From Eoetvoesiella caeni (GTDB taxonomy: Bacteria; Pseudomonadota; Gammaproteobacteria; Burkholderiales; Burkholderiaceae_B): a stretch of 64,000 nucleotides of DNA. The position numbers and the translations under genes were made by a program. Position 1 is the first letter of the stretch, and the number at the start of each line of letters is the position of its first letter. Positions 1 to 9,945 of the stretch are shown piece by piece. The notes beneath the pieces were generated by a model that was given only the letters and a program-made list of their open reading frames with translations, did no database searches and was not told where the DNA came from. The stretch is from assembly GCF_003315175.1 (NCBI RefSeq), contig NZ_QNRQ01000004.1:248001-312000 (forward strand), written 5' to 3'.

Positions 1-559
1 AAGGCGCCGTAAACAGTTCTTTGACGAAACCGCCCGGGCTCTTGATTTTGATGCCGTAGTAAATGGTCAGCAGCAACACGCCCAGCGACATGCCCATGGG
101 CACGTTCAAGTCGGCCGTCGGCAAAATACGGTGGTAGTACAGGGGATCGTTATGATGATTGGCCAGGCCAAGCAACTGGGTAACCCAGCCGAACAGGTCG
201 ACCGGAACCAGGTCGAGCGTGTTCATCAGGATGATCCACAGGAAAATCGTCAGGCACAGCGGCGCAACGAACGCACGCGACTTGGCATTGGGAACTATGC
301 TTTTGGCTTCATCTTCGACCATGCCCACGAGCATTTCGACGGCAACCTGGAAGCGGCCCGGAACGCCGGTGGTTGCGGCCTTGGCGGCGCGCCACAGGAA
401 GAAGACAACGATAAGCCCCATCAGCAACGACCAGAACAGCGAGTCGTAGTTGATGACGCTGAAGTCCGCGATAGCCGATTGCTTTTCGCCGAGATTGTTC
501 AAATGGACCAAATGATGCTGAATATACTCAGACTGAGGCGAAATATCACTAGCAGCCAT
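1..559 (-). CDS. atpB: ATP synthase F0 subunit a (partial, 3' end outside window)
   Basis: The minus strand is open from an ATG at 559 to the window edge, about 186 codons. The N-terminus reads [20 protein letters not shown] and continues into hydrophobic segments typical of subunit a. This membrane subunit forms the proton half-channels next to the c-ring of the F1F0 ATP synthase. It follows atpI by 78 bp on the same strand, as at the head of proteobacterial atp operons. The essential C-terminal Arg helix lies outside the window. The antisense frames here are shadows. Confidence 0.9.
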   Translation of the reverse strand, partial: MAASDISPQSEYIQHHLVHLNNLGEKQSAIADFSVINYDSLFWSLLMGLIVVFFLWRAAKAATTGVPGRFQVAVEMLVGMVEDEAKSIVPNAKSRAFVAPLCLTIFLWIILMNTLDLVPVDLFGWVTQLLGLANHHNDPLYYHRILPTADLNVPMGMSLGVLLLTIYYGIKIKSPGGFVKELFTAP

Positions 560-637
560 CGGAACCCTTACCTGTTAACTTAAAACGAGAGCATGACGCC
601 AGAACGTGCATCATGCCCATGAAATTGTGTAACCTGC

Positions 638-1054
638 TTACGGCAACTTATGAAACAGCATAAGCAGCACGTAGCCCTTCAGTACGCAAACCAGCCCGAA
701 CAACAGGGCTGGCCACACCAGCCAGCTTTGCCAAAAATGCACTGCCAAAGCCAGCAGCACAACGGCGGAACCAAGCTTGATGATTTCGCCCATAAAAAAG
801 GCGACCGGACTTGCCGGTTTGGATGCAAGCAACCCAAGCAGCAGGCGCATTGCAAAAAGCGCGTTGGGCACAAAATAGGCGCCCGCCCCAATAAGGGCCG
901 AGGCACCGGCATCCAAACCCGCGATTACCCAGGAAATTAGCGCAGCGGCAAGCCCCATGACCGCCTGGGCCGCCAAGACCCGGATCAGACCGCGACCCGC
1001 CTTGAACTTCAAGGTAGCGCGATCGGCTTCGCTAAGTACCAGCCTGGAATCCAC
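638..1054 (-). CDS. atpI: ATP synthase subunit I (AtpI)
   Basis: This is a small membrane protein with four hydrophobic helices and the conserved segment GAYFVPNALFAMRLL of the AtpI family, which assists c-ring assembly. An ATG-initiated frame extends back to 1183, but its first 43 residues do not resemble AtpI. I prefer the GTG at 1054, which has GGAG six bases upstream and gives 138 aa, close to the usual length. It lies directly upstream of atpB on the same strand, so it is probably the first gene of the atp operon. Confidence 0.85.
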   Translation of the reverse strand: MDSRLVLSEADRATLKFKAGRGLIRVLAAQAVMGLAAALISWVIAGLDAGASALIGAGAYFVPNALFAMRLLLGLLASKPASPVAFFMGEIIKLGSAVVLLALAVHFWQSWLVWPALLFGLVCVLKGYVLLMLFHKLP

Positions 1055-1209
1055 TGCCCTCTCCGTTGGTGCTGCGTCAAACCCATGGAGTATAACTTTA
1101 TTTTTTGATAGTAAGCAAATCGTAAGGTCGCCGTTTTGTTGCATCGGCGGAACATTCGTCCCGCACACCTTGCCGCGCAACAAAAACGGCGGTGCCTGCC
1201 CTTCGCAGA

Positions 1210-1986
1210 CTAGCGATTTTTAAATTCAGGACTACGCTTGCCAAGAAAGGCGGCCATGCCTTCCTTTTGATCTTCCGTGGCAAACAATGCATGAAAGTTG
1301 CGGCGTTCGAACAGCAGACCTTCGTCCAATGGCGTCTCGAAGGCGCGATTGATGCACTCTTTGGCCATCATCACCGACGGCAAGGACTTAGAGGCGATAA
1401 GCGCCGCCGTTTCAAGCGCATCATCCAGCAAGCGGTCCACGGGCACGACCCGCGACACCAGGCCCGCAAGCTCGGCTTCGGCGGCGGTAATCATCCGGCC
1501 GGTAAGTATCATGTCCATGGCCTTGGCCTTGCCTATGGCCCGCACCAGGCGCTGCGTTCCGCCAAATCCCGGGATAATGCCAAGGTTGATTTCGGGCTGG
1601 CCGAAACGGGCATTTTCGGCCGCAATAATGAAGTCGCACAGCATGGCCAGTTCGCAACCGCCGCCCAATGCATAGCCCGACACCGCGGCAATAATGGGCT
1701 TGCGGATGCGGCGCAGCGACTCCCAGTCGTGCCCCAGATAATCCTGCGAATACACGTCGGCATACGACCAGGGCTGCATGGCGGCAATATCCGCGCCGGC
1801 CGCAAATGCCTTTTCGCTGCCGGTCAGCACAATGGCCCCGACCGCCTCGTCGGCGTCGAACTCGCGCAAGGCCTTGGCCAGCTCGCCGATCACCTCATTG
1901 CTTAATGCATTCAATGCCTTCGGCCGGTCCAGAGTCGCCAGCCCCACGCGGCCGCGAATTTCAGTTTTTACCAACGCTGCGGTCAT
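1210..1986 (-). CDS. enoyl-CoA hydratase/isomerase family protein
   Basis: A 258-aa crotonase-fold enzyme predicted to hydrate trans-2-enoyl-CoA in fatty-acid or aromatic-acid beta-oxidation. It carries the oxyanion-hole stretch AGADIAAM, the helix YALGGGCELAMLCD, and the two catalytic glutamates expected in ENARFGQPEINLG and following GGTQRL. I chose the ATG at 1986, preceded by AAGGAG, over the ATG at 2052, whose extra 22 residues are unlike the family. The length matches short-chain (PaaF/EchA-type) hydratases. It is divergent from the M61 peptidase gene; the exact substrate cannot be read from sequence. Confidence 0.88.
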   Translation of the reverse strand: MTAALVKTEIRGRVGLATLDRPKALNALSNEVIGELAKALREFDADEAVGAIVLTGSEKAFAAGADIAAMQPWSYADVYSQDYLGHDWESLRRIRKPIIAAVSGYALGGGCELAMLCDFIIAAENARFGQPEINLGIIPGFGGTQRLVRAIGKAKAMDMILTGRMITAAEAELAGLVSRVVPVDRLLDDALETAALIASKSLPSVMMAKECINRAFETPLDEGLLFERRNFHALFATEDQKEGMAAFLGKRSPEFKNR

Positions 1987-2015
1987 ATTGACTCCTTGCA
2001 CAGTACTATAAAGGG

Positions 2016-3785
2016 ATGAACAAAAAACCGTTACTTTACCGCCTAACGCCATTCGACCCCGCGAGCCACCGCTTCAAGGTCGAACTGTCCATTCGAACCC
2101 CCGCCCCAAAAGGCCAGGAGCTCTCGCTTCCCGCCTGGATTCCGGGCAGCTACTTGATACGCGATTTCTCGCGCCAGATCCTCAGCATCAAGGCCGCCAG
2201 CCGAGGCAAGGCGGTAAGCATAATCAAAACCGGCAACCACACATGGCGATGCGCGCCGTGCAATGGGCCGCTGCATATTGAATATACCGTCTACGCCTGG
2301 GATCTTTCGGTACGCGGTGCGCACTTCGACCAGACCCATGCTTTCTTCAATGGGGCCAGTGTATTCCTATGTCCGGCCGGGCATGAAGACCAGCCCTGCA
2401 ATCTAGAGCTGCTGCCTCCGCCGCACGCGCGCAACTGGAAGGTCCACACCAGCCTGCCCGAGGCCGCCGGGCATCCGGGCAGCGCGCACCGCCATGGCTT
2501 CGGACGCTATACGGCTCCGGACTATGATGCGCTTATCGACCATCCGGTCGAAATGGGCACGCCGCAAGTCGTGCGCTTTCGGGCTCATGGCGCCGAACAC
2601 GAAATGGTGTTCACCGGCGTGGTGCCCAACCTCGACCTCAAGCGCATCGCCGCGGACGTTCAAAAAATCTGTGCAGCCCAGATAGCCTTGTTCGAACCCG
2701 ACAGCAAACAAGCGCCCTTCCTGGACTCGTCCGACCGCTATGTTTTCATGACCATGGTCACGGCCGACGGCTATGGCGGGCTGGAACACCGCGCCTCGAC
2801 GGCCTTGATGGCCGCGCGCAAGGATCTGCCCACGCTGGGCTGCGGCGACGCCGGCGAAGGCTACCAGGCCTTCCTGGGGCTGGTCAGCCACGAATACTTC
2901 CACACCTGGAACGTCAAGCGCATCAAGCCCGCGGCATTCGCGCCCTACGATTTAAGCCACGAAAATCACACACGCCTGCTCTGGGTTTTCGAGGGCTTCA
3001 CGTCTTACTACGACGACCTGATGCTGTTGCGTTCGGGCGCTATCGGCCGGGCCGACTACCTGCGCCTTATTGCCAAAACCATCAGCGGCGTGCGGCGCTC
3101 GCCGGGACGCCACAAGCAGTCGGTGGCGGAAAGTTCGTTCGACGCCTGGACGCGCTATTACAAGCAGGATGAAAACTCGCCCAATGCGTTGGTCAGCTAC
3201 TACACCAAGGGATCTTTGGTGGCGCTGGGGCTGGACTTGCTTATCCGCCGCGAATCGGGCGGCAGCCGCTCGCTGGACGATGTCATGCGCCTGTTGTGGG
3301 ACCGCTACGGACGCGGCTTCTATCAGGGCGGCGGCACGGGCGTGCCCGAAAAAGCCATGCCCAGGCTGATACGCGAAGCCACCGGCGTCGACGCTTCCGA
3401 TTTCATCGCCCGCTACGCAGAAGGGCGCGAAGACATACCGCTGCAAGCCATGCTGGCGCAACAAGGCATCAAACTTGAATGGCAGGCCGCATCAAAGCTG
3501 CCCTCGCTGGATGTGCGCACGCGCAGCGCGCACGGCGAAACGCAATTGGCTACGGTCTTCGAAGGCGGGGCCGCGCACCGCGCCGGCCTTTGCGCCGGAG
3601 ACATCGTGGTTGCGGTCAACGGCCTGCGCGTGCCCGAGAACGGGCTCGACCGCCTGTTGCAGGCATACCGGCCCGGAGACACGATAACCATTCACGTGTT
3701 CAGGCGCGATGAGCTGCGGGCTTTTGAAGCAATCTTGGCCGAGCCCGAGAAGACCGAATGCACGCTGGCGCCGGTTATGGCTTGA
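2016..3785 (+). CDS. M61 family metallopeptidase with C-terminal PDZ domain
   Basis: A 589-aa protein of the glycyl-aminopeptidase (M61) family. The N-terminal beta domain contains LPAWIPGSYLIRDF, a family hallmark. The zinc motif HEYFH is at about residues 292-296, followed by the third ligand region LLWVFEGFTSYYDD. A PDZ domain occupies about residues 495-575 (AGLCAGDIVVAVNG). There is no obvious signal peptide, so cytoplasmic location is likely. The ATG at 2016 directly abuts AAGGG, leaving almost no ribosome-site spacing, so initiation may be leaderless. No alternative start suits the conserved N-terminus. Confidence 0.88.
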   Translation: MNKKPLLYRLTPFDPASHRFKVELSIRTPAPKGQELSLPAWIPGSYLIRDFSRQILSIKAASRGKAVSIIKTGNHTWRCAPCNGPLHIEYTVYAWDLSVRGAHFDQTHAFFNGASVFLCPAGHEDQPCNLELLPPPHARNWKVHTSLPEAAGHPGSAHRHGFGRYTAPDYDALIDHPVEMGTPQVVRFRAHGAEHEMVFTGVVPNLDLKRIAADVQKICAAQIALFEPDSKQAPFLDSSDRYVFMTMVTADGYGGLEHRASTALMAARKDLPTLGCGDAGEGYQAFLGLVSHEYFHTWNVKRIKPAAFAPYDLSHENHTRLLWVFEGFTSYYDDLMLLRSGAIGRADYLRLIAKTISGVRRSPGRHKQSVAESSFDAWTRYYKQDENSPNALVSYYTKGSLVALGLDLLIRRESGGSRSLDDVMRLLWDRYGRGFYQGGGTGVPEKAMPRLIREATGVDASDFIARYAEGREDIPLQAMLAQQGIKLEWQAASKLPSLDVRTRSAHGETQLATVFEGGAAHRAGLCAGDIVVAVNGLRVPENGLDRLLQAYRPGDTITIHVFRRDELRAFEAILAEPEKTECTLAPVMA

Positions 3786-3894
3786 TCGCCAAGGGACAAG
3801 CCGGTCGCAGCGGCTGCGCATGTCATCGGTAATCAAGCGTTGATGGCATCGTCGCTTTACACTGACGGGCCTGTTCCGAACGTGCTGGCGGCTA

Positions 3895-4839
3895 TCAGGC
3901 CGCGCTTCGCTCGATGCTGGCCTGAATAGCCTTGGCGGCGGTGATGCCGTCGGCCAGGGCCGTAACCACGCATGGATGCTGGCGCTGAGTGACCTCGCCA
4001 ATGGCATATACCCTGGGGCAACTGGTCTGGGCCATGACGCTGTCGGTTTCAATATAGCCTTGCGCGGTACGGCGCAGATTCAGGCTGTCGGCAAAATGCG
4101 TACTGGGTTCCCAGCCGTAGAACACCATGATCAAATCGTAATGCTGCCCATCGACCGTACGGGCCTGGGCGTCGATGCGGTATGCGCCCTCGCGCACTCT
4201 TTCGGCGGGAACCTGGCGTACAAATTGCTGCTGCGCGCGCACGCTGCGTGCATATACATCCACGCAGGCCGCCCCATGCTGCATGGCGTACAAGGCATTC
4301 TCGAATGCGTTATCGCCTCCGCCCAGCACGGCAACCCGCTTTTGCTTGAAATCCTGGGCCACGATATGCACGCCTGGCCCGACAAGCACGCCCGGCGCCG
4401 CATCAGCCGCGCTGCCCAGCGTGGATCTTTCTTCGAAGCGCATGACCGGCGTAGCGGCCATTTCCGGCAGACGGCGGGCCGTGACACCGGTAGCCAACAC
4501 CAGATGCGTAGCGCGCACGACGTCGCCCGGTTCGCCCGCTTTCGTTGCAGCAAAGCAGTCGTCCTCATGTTCGACGCGCTCGACCGCATGCGACAGCAAG
4601 GCCGGCACGCCGGCTTGCTTCAGGCTTAACTCCAGATTATCGGCAACCTGCATTCCCGTCATGCCAGGCAGCGATGCGTTCCAGTCGTCCTGAAACGGAT
4701 TGATCCGGCACAGCCCTCCGATCCGGCTGCCCGCTTCAAGCAAAACCGGCGCCAAGCCCAGGCGCGCCAGCCACACCGCGCAGGACACCCCCGCAGGTCC
4801 ACCGCCAATAATCATTGCATCGTATTTTTTTGCCTGCAT
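3895..4839 (-). CDS. FAD-dependent NAD(P)H oxidoreductase (thioredoxin-reductase-like fold)
   Basis: A 314-aa flavoprotein. The FAD Rossmann motif IIGGGPAG lies at residues 10-17, a second dinucleotide motif AVLGGGDNAFENA lies near residue 170, and the C-terminal FAD motif RVYAIGEV lies near residue 280. The redox CxxC of thioredoxin reductase is absent, so it is more like ferredoxin/flavodoxin-NADP reductases or other pyridine-nucleotide oxidoreductases of this fold. The gene is monocistronic between the M61 gene (convergent) and folB (divergent). The electron acceptor is not identifiable. Confidence 0.8.
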   Translation of the reverse strand: MQAKKYDAMIIGGGPAGVSCAVWLARLGLAPVLLEAGSRIGGLCRINPFQDDWNASLPGMTGMQVADNLELSLKQAGVPALLSHAVERVEHEDDCFAATKAGEPGDVVRATHLVLATGVTARRLPEMAATPVMRFEERSTLGSAADAAPGVLVGPGVHIVAQDFKQKRVAVLGGGDNAFENALYAMQHGAACVDVYARSVRAQQQFVRQVPAERVREGAYRIDAQARTVDGQHYDLIMVFYGWEPSTHFADSLNLRRTAQGYIETDSVMAQTSCPRVYAIGEVTQRQHPCVVTALADGITAAKAIQASIERSAA

Positions 4840-4962
4840 TGCGCTCCGTCCCTTCCTTACCGCTTGGCAGCCTTCTGCCTGCTAGACTGCCTACCTTACC
4901 AAATTCTTGCGGCATCACGTAATCGAACTACAATTGCGCCATCCTGTTAAGGCCTACGCAAT

Positions 4963-5322
4963 ATGTCCACACGCCGCATTTTCTTCTCGCAACTAGCGCT
5001 TGACGCCCGCATCGGGATTCTCGAGCATGAGTTGCGCGCAACGCAGCCCCTGCATATCGATGCGGAAATCGACGTCGACGTCACCCAGCAAGTGCACGAC
5101 CAAAACATCCAGACCGTCCTGGACTACCGGCTGCTGCGCAACGCCATCGTGCAAGAATGCACCCAGGCGCACGTCAACCTGCTTGAAACGTTGATCGAAC
5201 AAGTGGTCGACCGGCTGCTTGCCGAATTCGCCGAAATCAGCCGGGTTAAAATCCGTATCAGCAAACCCAATGCCTTTTCAGACTGCGCCGCCGTTGGCAT
5301 AGAACTGCAACGCAGCCGCTAA
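4963..5322 (+). CDS. folB: dihydroneopterin aldolase
   Basis: A 119-aa protein of the tetrahydrobiopterin-fold family, converting 7,8-dihydroneopterin to 6-hydroxymethyl-dihydropterin and glycolaldehyde in folate synthesis. Supporting features are LALDARIGILEHELRATQPL at the N-terminus, the central VLDYRLLRNAI segment, ETLIEQVVDRLL, and KIRISKPNAF with the conserved Lys and Pro near the C-terminus. It ends 12 bp before the GTG of ttcA and is probably co-transcribed with it. Confidence 0.9.
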   Translation: MSTRRIFFSQLALDARIGILEHELRATQPLHIDAEIDVDVTQQVHDQNIQTVLDYRLLRNAIVQECTQAHVNLLETLIEQVVDRLLAEFAEISRVKIRISKPNAFSDCAAVGIELQRSR

Positions 5323-5334
5323 TATTCTTCTTTC

Positions 5335-6405
5335 GTGCAACCCGTGGGCAACCGCCGGTTTACAGCCATGCAACCCGAACCTTCAGTCTCGCCGCCCGCC
5401 TCCAGCCAGGTAGCGGACGCACCCGACATCCAACCCGACGCCCAGGCCGCACGCAAGCGCGCCCATAAACAGCGCGTCGATGACAACAAGCTTGCCAAAC
5501 GGCTGATGCGCGAAACCGGCCGGGCCATTGCCGACTTCAACATGATAGAGGACGGCGACAAAGTCATGGTGTGCCTGTCGGGCGGCAAAGACTCGTACAG
5601 CATGCTTGACATCCTGCTGACGCACCAGGCGCGCGCTCCGATAAAGTTCGACATCGTTGCCGTGAACCTGGACCAGAAGCAGCCCGGTTTCCCCGACCAT
5701 ATCCTGCCTGAATACCTGAAAGAACTGGGCATTCCGTTTCACATCGAAACGCAAGACACCTACTCTGTCGTGACCCGCGTCATTCCTGAAGGCAAGACCA
5801 TGTGTTCGCTGTGCTCGCGCATGCGCCGCGGCATTCTGTACCGCGTGGCCGACGAGCTGGGCGCAACAAAAATAGCGCTGGGCCACCATCGCGACGACAT
5901 CCTGGCCACCTTCTTCCTGAACCTGTTCTATGGCGGCCGCATGAAAGCCATGCCGCCCAAGCTCATGTCGGACGACGGCAAGCATATTGTGATTCGGCCG
6001 CTGGCCTATGTGATGGAAAAGGACCTGGTAGCCTACGCTGCCCTGAAACAGTTCCCCATCATCCCATGCAATCTGTGCGGCTCGCAAGAAAACCTCAAGC
6101 GCCAGGAAGTCGGACGGATGATCGCCGAATGGGACAAGAAAATGCCCGGCCGTTCCTGGAATGTATTCGGCGCCTTGTCGCGCGTCGTGCCTACGCATTT
6201 GATGGACACCGGGCTGTTCGATTTCGCCGGCCTGAAACCCACCGGCACCATGGATGAAAACGGCGACACCGCCTTCGATACGGAAGACTTCGCCGAGCCT
6301 CTCTTTGCGGATCCCAACACACCAATCGATGCGCAAGACCAAGCCCCGGACAGCCCTCGGCACAAGACTGTATTCATGACCGACTTGCGCGGCCTGCCTT
6401 CATAA
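5335..6405 (+). CDS. ttcA: tRNA 2-thiocytidine biosynthesis protein TtcA
   Basis: An ATP-dependent thiolase that makes 2-thiocytidine at position 32 of some tRNAs. The PP-loop motif [10 protein letters not shown] follows VMVCLSGG near residue 80. Two CxxC pairs, in [10 protein letters not shown] and [12 protein letters not shown], match the iron-sulfur ligands of the family. GTG at 5335 gives 356 aa; an in-frame ATG at 5368 gives 345 aa. The N-terminal 40 residues are low-complexity, so either start is possible. A strong terminator follows. Confidence 0.92.
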   Translation: MQPVGNRRFTAMQPEPSVSPPASSQVADAPDIQPDAQAARKRAHKQRVDDNKLAKRLMRETGRAIADFNMIEDGDKVMVCLSGGKDSYSMLDILLTHQARAPIKFDIVAVNLDQKQPGFPDHILPEYLKELGIPFHIETQDTYSVVTRVIPEGKTMCSLCSRMRRGILYRVADELGATKIALGHHRDDILATFFLNLFYGGRMKAMPPKLMSDDGKHIVIRPLAYVMEKDLVAYAALKQFPIIPCNLCGSQENLKRQEVGRMIAEWDKKMPGRSWNVFGALSRVVPTHLMDTGLFDFAGLKPTGTMDENGDTAFDTEDFAEPLFADPNTPIDAQDQAPDSPRHKTVFMTDLRGLPS

Positions 6406-6456
6406 CCCGCGCCCGCTCGGCCTGACAAGCCGGCGTACCAGTGTTACCCTTTATAT

Positions 6457-6485
6457 AAGCACGCGCCTGACGTGCTTTTTTTATT
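6457..6485 (+). terminator. rho-independent terminator after ttcA
   Basis: AGCACG (6458-6463) and CGTGCT (6471-6476) form a stem around a 7-nt loop, followed directly by seven or more T residues. It is placed 50 bp after the ttcA stop and before the channel gene. Confidence 0.88.
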
Positions 6486-6518
6486 TGTCCATCGCCCAAA
6501 TCAAAGGGAGTCAGCCGC

Positions 6519-8891
6519 ATGCTTTCCGATTCGGCCAGCAGCACTTTGAACATCGAATTCCAGCACCAACGCGGCAGAACGCCCGCCAGCGAAACGCCGC
6601 AGCCGAACGGACGCGCCTGGAGCGTCTTTAAATCCTTGTTGATCGCGGCCGTACTGCTGCTGGGTTTGACAGCACTGCAACCGGCGCACAGCAAAGAGAC
6701 GCCGTACGAAACCCTTGCCAACATCCTGGAAGACCCCCAAAGCCGCGAGCAGCTCATCAATGAGCTGCGCACCATGGCACCGGCCGGGCCAGCCGAAAAT
6801 ACCCCGGCTCCGGCCGCGGCCAGCCAGGCCTCCGAGGACGCATCCACCCCCCAACGGCTGGCCGCTTCGCTGCAGAACGCCAGCCATCGCCTGACCAGCG
6901 ACCTGTCCAGCGCTGCGGCCGCAATCAAATCCCTGGCGCAAGGAGAGCTTCCGCCTGAAAGCAGGATGCAGGGCGTCGACCGCCAGCTTAAGGTCCTGTT
7001 CATAGTCTTGCTGACCGTGCTGATCGCCTACCTTGCGCTGCGCCTGGCGGCCGCCCGGATCTTCGCGCGCCTGAGCCGCTGGACAGCGCAAGCCCGGCCG
7101 CAGGCCGGCGCTGCCCATGACGCCGGGGCGGCAAGCCCCCGCCACGGCAAAAGACATCTTGCCTTGAACCGGAAACTGCTGGGCGTCAGCGCTGCCCTGG
7201 TCGTCGACCTGGCAGCCACCCTGCTGGCCGCGCTGGCCGGCTATGTGGCGGCAGCCATCAGCGCTGATCAAACCGCAAATGCCACGTCGTTCGCCTTTCA
7301 ATTCCTGACAGCCTTCGTCATGATCGAAGTCGCCAAGGCTTTGTCCCGAGGCGTGTTCGCCACCCGTTACGAGCACTTGCGCCTTCTACCCTTAAGCCGC
7401 GAAACCGCCCACTACTGGAACCGCTGGCTAAGCCTGCTGATCAGCCTGACAGGCTATTGCCTGCTGGTCGTCGTGCCTATCACCCAGGCTGTCTTGCTGC
7501 CATCGCTTGGCCGCCTGCTGGGCCTGGTCATTATGCTGGGTGTGTACATCTACGGCGTGCGGGTGGTCTGGAGCAACCGCAACACAGTCAGGGCCGGACT
7601 TATCGAATGGGCCCGGAATTCCAGCGCCGCAGTATTCGGCACGCTTATCCGCATATTTGCCCGGCTGTGGCATCTGCTGGCCATGGCCTATCTTACGGTG
7701 CTGCTAGTCGCCAGCCAGGCGGACCAACAGCAGGCCTTGTCTTTCATGGTTGGCGCCACTGTGCAATCGGCCATTGCCATTGTGCTCGGGGCACTGGCGG
7801 CCGCCGCCTTGACGGCGCTGCTGACGCGCCACATCGCCGTGCCCGAACACTGGGGCAAAGCCCTTCCATTACTCGAGGTCCGCATCAATTCGTATGTTCC
7901 TGCCGCCCTGAAAGGCCTGCGGCTGCTGATACTGATTCTTGTCGCCCTGGTAGTGCTGGACGCCTGGCACGCCTTCGACCTTGGAGCCTGGCTGACCTCG
8001 GATAGCGGCCTGACCGTCATTACGGTCTTGCTGCGCGTAGGATTCATCCTGGCGATCGCAGCGCTAAGCTGGACCATACTGGCCAGCGTCATCGAACACC
8101 GGCTTGGCGCCGCAAGCGCCCATCACCGCCCTACCGAGCGCGAAAAAACCCTGCTCATGCTGTTTCGCAACGCGGCGGCCGTGGTCATTGCCACCATGAC
8201 GGTGCTGGTCGTTCTATCGCAAATCGGGATAAACATAGGCCCCCTGATAGCAGGCGCCGGCGTGGCCGGGCTGGCCATCGGCTTCGGTGCCCAAAAGCTG
8301 GTTCAGGATGTCATCACCGGCTTGTTCATACAGCTGGAAAACGGCATGAACCAAAACGATATCGTCGAGGTCGTCGGCCTGTTCGGCACTGTAGAAAAAA
8401 TAACCATCCGCTCGGTCGTCATACGCACGCTGGACGGCGGCTACCATCTGATCCCGTTTTCCAGCATCGACAAGCTCAGCAATCACACCCGCGATTATGG
8501 CTACCACTATGCTGAATACTATATAGCGCACCGCGAGAACGTGGACGAAGCCATTGCTCAGATGAATCTGGCCTACAAGGACCTGATGCAGGATGCCGAG
8601 CTTGCTCCCGAAGTGCTGGAAGAAATCTCCATCCCCGGCGTTACCGCATTGAACGAGCGCGGTTTCAGCATTCGCGTACTGATCAAGACAACGCCAGGCA
8701 ACCAATGGGCCGTTCAGCGCGGCTACAACAGATTGCTCAAGCAGCGCTTCGATCAAGCCGGCATCGAGCTGCCGTATCCACAATCGGTGCTGCATTTCGG
8801 CCGCGACAAGTCCGGCTATGCGTCTCCAGTGGATGTGCGCGCAGTCGATTCGCTGCGCGAATTTACAGCTACCAAGCCCTCTGCAAACTGA
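6519..8891 (+). CDS. large mechanosensitive ion channel, MscS family (YbiO-like)
   Basis: A 790-aa multi-pass inner-membrane protein. The N-terminal hydrophobic helix (about 37-53) may be a signal or anchor; a periplasmic Ala/Pro-rich segment and about ten membrane helices follow. The MscS core is clear: the pore helix GPLIAGAGVAGLAIGFGAQK, then VQDVITGLFIQLENGM, and the beta domain GTVEKITIRSVVIRTLDGG. The length and extra helices resemble the long paralogues (YbiO type) rather than MscS itself. Gated by membrane tension, it would release solutes during hypo-osmotic shock. The ATG is preceded by AAAGGGAG. Confidence 0.9.
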   Translation: MLSDSASSTLNIEFQHQRGRTPASETPQPNGRAWSVFKSLLIAAVLLLGLTALQPAHSKETPYETLANILEDPQSREQLINELRTMAPAGPAENTPAPAAASQASEDASTPQRLAASLQNASHRLTSDLSSAAAAIKSLAQGELPPESRMQGVDRQLKVLFIVLLTVLIAYLALRLAAARIFARLSRWTAQARPQAGAAHDAGAASPRHGKRHLALNRKLLGVSAALVVDLAATLLAALAGYVAAAISADQTANATSFAFQFLTAFVMIEVAKALSRGVFATRYEHLRLLPLSRETAHYWNRWLSLLISLTGYCLLVVVPITQAVLLPSLGRLLGLVIMLGVYIYGVRVVWSNRNTVRAGLIEWARNSSAAVFGTLIRIFARLWHLLAMAYLTVLLVASQADQQQALSFMVGATVQSAIAIVLGALAAAALTALLTRHIAVPEHWGKALPLLEVRINSYVPAALKGLRLLILILVALVVLDAWHAFDLGAWLTSDSGLTVITVLLRVGFILAIAALSWTILASVIEHRLGAASAHHRPTEREKTLLMLFRNAAAVVIATMTVLVVLSQIGINIGPLIAGAGVAGLAIGFGAQKLVQDVITGLFIQLENGMNQNDIVEVVGLFGTVEKITIRSVVIRTLDGGYHLIPFSSIDKLSNHTRDYGYHYAEYYIAHRENVDEAIAQMNLAYKDLMQDAELAPEVLEEISIPGVTALNERGFSIRVLIKTTPGNQWAVQRGYNRLLKQRFDQAGIELPYPQSVLHFGRDKSGYASPVDVRAVDSLREFTATKPSAN

Positions 8892-8931
8892 GCGGCAAAA
8901 CCCCGCCAGGCAAGCCGCAGCCCAAAAGCAA

Positions 8932-8961
8932 GAAGCCGCTCCAAGCTTTTGGGGCGGCTTC
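8932..8961. terminator. hairpin between convergent channel and ubiX genes
   Basis: Near-perfect 13-bp arms (8932-8944 and 8949-8961, one T-G wobble) around GCTT. There is no strong T-run on either side. Its place between two convergent genes suggests bidirectional termination or mRNA 3'-end protection. Confidence 0.55.
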
Positions 8962-8994
8962 GCGACGGGCATGACGAAGGATTCAAGCGTGGCG

Positions 8995-9585
8995 TTATCG
9001 TCCCGCGCTTGCCGTGCCTTCCCAATGCGGTCCGGGAACCGTAATATCGAACAGTTCCAGGACACGAGCCACCGTGTGCTGGACCATTTCGTCGATAGTG
9101 GCGGGATGATGATAGAAAGCCGGCAGGGGCGGGAAAATGATGCCGCCCATTTCGGTGACCGCCGTCATGTTGCGCAGGTGCGCAAGATTGAAGGGCGTTT
9201 CGCGCACCAGCATGACCAGGCGCCGGCGCTCTTTAAGAGTCACGTCGGCTGCACGCGTTACCAGGTTGTCGGACAAACCGTGCGCCACGGCCGCCAACGT
9301 GCGCATGGAACACGGCACAACGACCATGCCCATGGTGGCAAACCCGCCGCTGGCCAGGGTTGCGCCGACATCGCGAAAGCTATAGACCTTGTCGGCCAGC
9401 GCATGGACCTCTTGGCGGGTCAGGCCAAGCTCGTACTTGATGTTCAGCACGCCCGCCGGCGAAACCACCAGGTGCGACTCGACATCGGGCACGCCCTGCA
9501 AGGCCCGCAGCAAATGCACCGCATATGTGGCTCCGGTGGCTCCTGTTACGCCGACGACCAGGCGGCGTACTTTCGCATCACTCAA
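8995..9585 (-). CDS. ubiX: flavin prenyltransferase UbiX
   Basis: A 196-aa flavoprotein that prenylates FMN to make the cofactor of UbiD-type decarboxylases in ubiquinone synthesis. Signatures are [20 protein letters not shown] at the N-terminus, [20 protein letters not shown] and [15 protein letters not shown], followed by [14 protein letters not shown]. The start overlaps the end of grxD by 8 bp, so the two are translationally linked in a minus-strand run with prmC, prfA and hemA. Confidence 0.93.
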   Translation of the reverse strand: MSDAKVRRLVVGVTGATGATYAVHLLRALQGVPDVESHLVVSPAGVLNIKYELGLTRQEVHALADKVYSFRDVGATLASGGFATMGMVVVPCSMRTLAAVAHGLSDNLVTRAADVTLKERRRLVMLVRETPFNLAHLRNMTAVTEMGGIIFPPLPAFYHHPATIDEMVQHTVARVLELFDITVPGPHWEGTASAGR

Positions 9586-9904
9586 GCGCGCCGGCCTCTT
9601 TCAGCATGGTCAGCAATTCGCCGCTTTCGTGCATCTCGGAAATAATGTCCGAACCGCCAAGAAATTCGCCAGCCACATACAGCTGGGGAATCGTGGGCCA
9701 GTTGGCATATTCTTTTACGCCCTGGCGCACTTCCTCGTCTTCAAGCACGTTGACAGTAACCAGCTTGGTCACGCCCGATGCCTTCAGAATTTGGATGGCC
9801 TTGCCGGAAAAGCCGCATTGCGGAAACTGGGCTGTTCCCTTCATGAACAACACAACGGGATGGCTCGTGACGGTTTCCCGAATAAAATCTTGAACTTCGC
9901 TCAT
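9578..9904 (-). CDS. grxD: monothiol glutaredoxin (Grx4/GrxD type)
   Basis: A 108-aa monothiol glutaredoxin with the CGFS active site at residues 30-33 ([15 protein letters not shown]), a glutathione-binding [16 protein letters not shown] segment, and GGSDI. The family binds a [2Fe-2S] cluster with glutathione and helps iron-sulfur delivery. Its 3' end overlaps ubiX. Confidence 0.95.
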   Translation of the reverse strand: MSEVQDFIRETVTSHPVVLFMKGTAQFPQCGFSGKAIQILKASGVTKLVTVNVLEDEEVRQGVKEYANWPTIPQLYVAGEFLGGSDIISEMHESGELLTMLKEAGALE

Positions 9905-9945
9905 GGTGCTTTAATTTCCAGGACAATAAGTAAACAATTAGACAA

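Noticed and set aside
5383-6363. A 326-codon frame antisense to ttcA
   Set aside because: Shadow of a clear TtcA gene in GC-rich DNA.
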